From the NCBI RefSeq assembly GCF_036669915.1, contig NC_089325.1, positions 8,014,359 to 8,078,358 of the forward strand: a stretch of DNA of 64,000 bases, read 5' to 3'. This DNA is from Pocillopora verrucosa. Its lineage: Eukaryota; Cnidaria; Anthozoa; Scleractinia; Pocilloporidae. The notes below the pieces were generated by a model that did not search any database, had not been told where the DNA came from, and saw nothing but the letters and a program-made list of their open reading frames with translations. This document shows positions 63,801-64,000 of this stretch, in pieces (position 1 is the stretch's first letter; every line of letters begins with the position of its first letter). The position numbers were made by a program, and so were the translations under genes.

Positions 63801-64000
63801 TGCATTCGTCGATTTCCGACCCCACAAGCAGTGAATTTTAAGTATTAACTGTTTGGGAACCTAGAGTTCAACCGCCGGCGAGAAAAGACATGCTAGTTTA
63901 TTTTGAATACCTTACTCAAACAAAAGGCTTTCCTTCTCTTTGCTAATTCTTTCAGTGGGAATTTTTGACACTGTAACATTTCAAAGCCAGCCTCACTTCT
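60837..64000. other. Gene G 3' flank, no supported gene
   Basis: About 3.2 kb with no coding exon I can support on either strand, and no sign of a further Dmbx copy before the window ends. Confidence 0.55.
61064..61069 (+). terminator. Candidate polyadenylation signal of gene G
   Basis: AATAAA 228 bp after the gene G stop, followed by mixed AT-rich sequence. It is a reasonable 3' UTR length but has no transcript support. Confidence 0.4.

Overview
The window is metazoan nuclear DNA with AT-rich non-coding sequence, GT-AG introns and short multi-exon genes. Its dominant content is a tandem array of homeobox genes, all on the + strand. I call seven intact three-exon genes, named here A to G: A 3660-7318, B 11316-14079, C 27488-29609, D 35117-38680, E 40812-43705, F 47950-49953 and G 54349-60836. 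A decayed eighth copy (psi) lies between A and B. Every gene has the same plan. Exon 1 starts with a Groucho-type eh1 motif (F-x-I-x-x-I-L) and ends in an [13 protein letters not shown] motif, followed by a phase-1 intron. Exon 2 encodes D-I-I-L-E and homeodomain residues 1-46, followed by a phase-0 intron. Exon 3 begins with [10 protein letters not shown] and carries a divergent tail. The [14 protein letters not shown] block, the [10 protein letters not shown] helix region and Lys50 identify the Dmbx family of PRD-class homeobox genes.

The sequence suggests an invertebrate, most plausibly a cnidarian (coral or sea anemone). This is inferred from the compact genes, the base composition and the combination of Dmbx homeodomains with an N-terminal eh1 motif. 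The species cannot be fixed from the sequence.

Layout: 1-373 is the 3' end of an unidentified neighbouring gene. 3.6-14.1 kb is a subcluster of A, psi and B, which share homeodomain signatures and a 20-bp upstream block. 14.1-27.4 kb is a large gap with no gene I can support. 27.4-50 kb holds C, D, E and F; C and F are each other's closest relatives and most like bilaterian Dmbx, while D and E form a second pair nested between them. 54.3-60.8 kb is the divergent gene G, with a 5.2-kb first intron. 60.8-64 kb has nothing recognisable.

All seven proteins should be nuclear Lys50-class DNA-binding factors with a probable repressive N-terminus. Their homeodomains differ at positions 7, 11, 44 and 47, their eh1 motifs differ in quality, and their tails are nearly unrelated. 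This fits tandem duplication followed by divergence. Two sets of non-coding blocks shared between paralogues (A/psi/B and F/G) are candidate duplicated regulatory elements.
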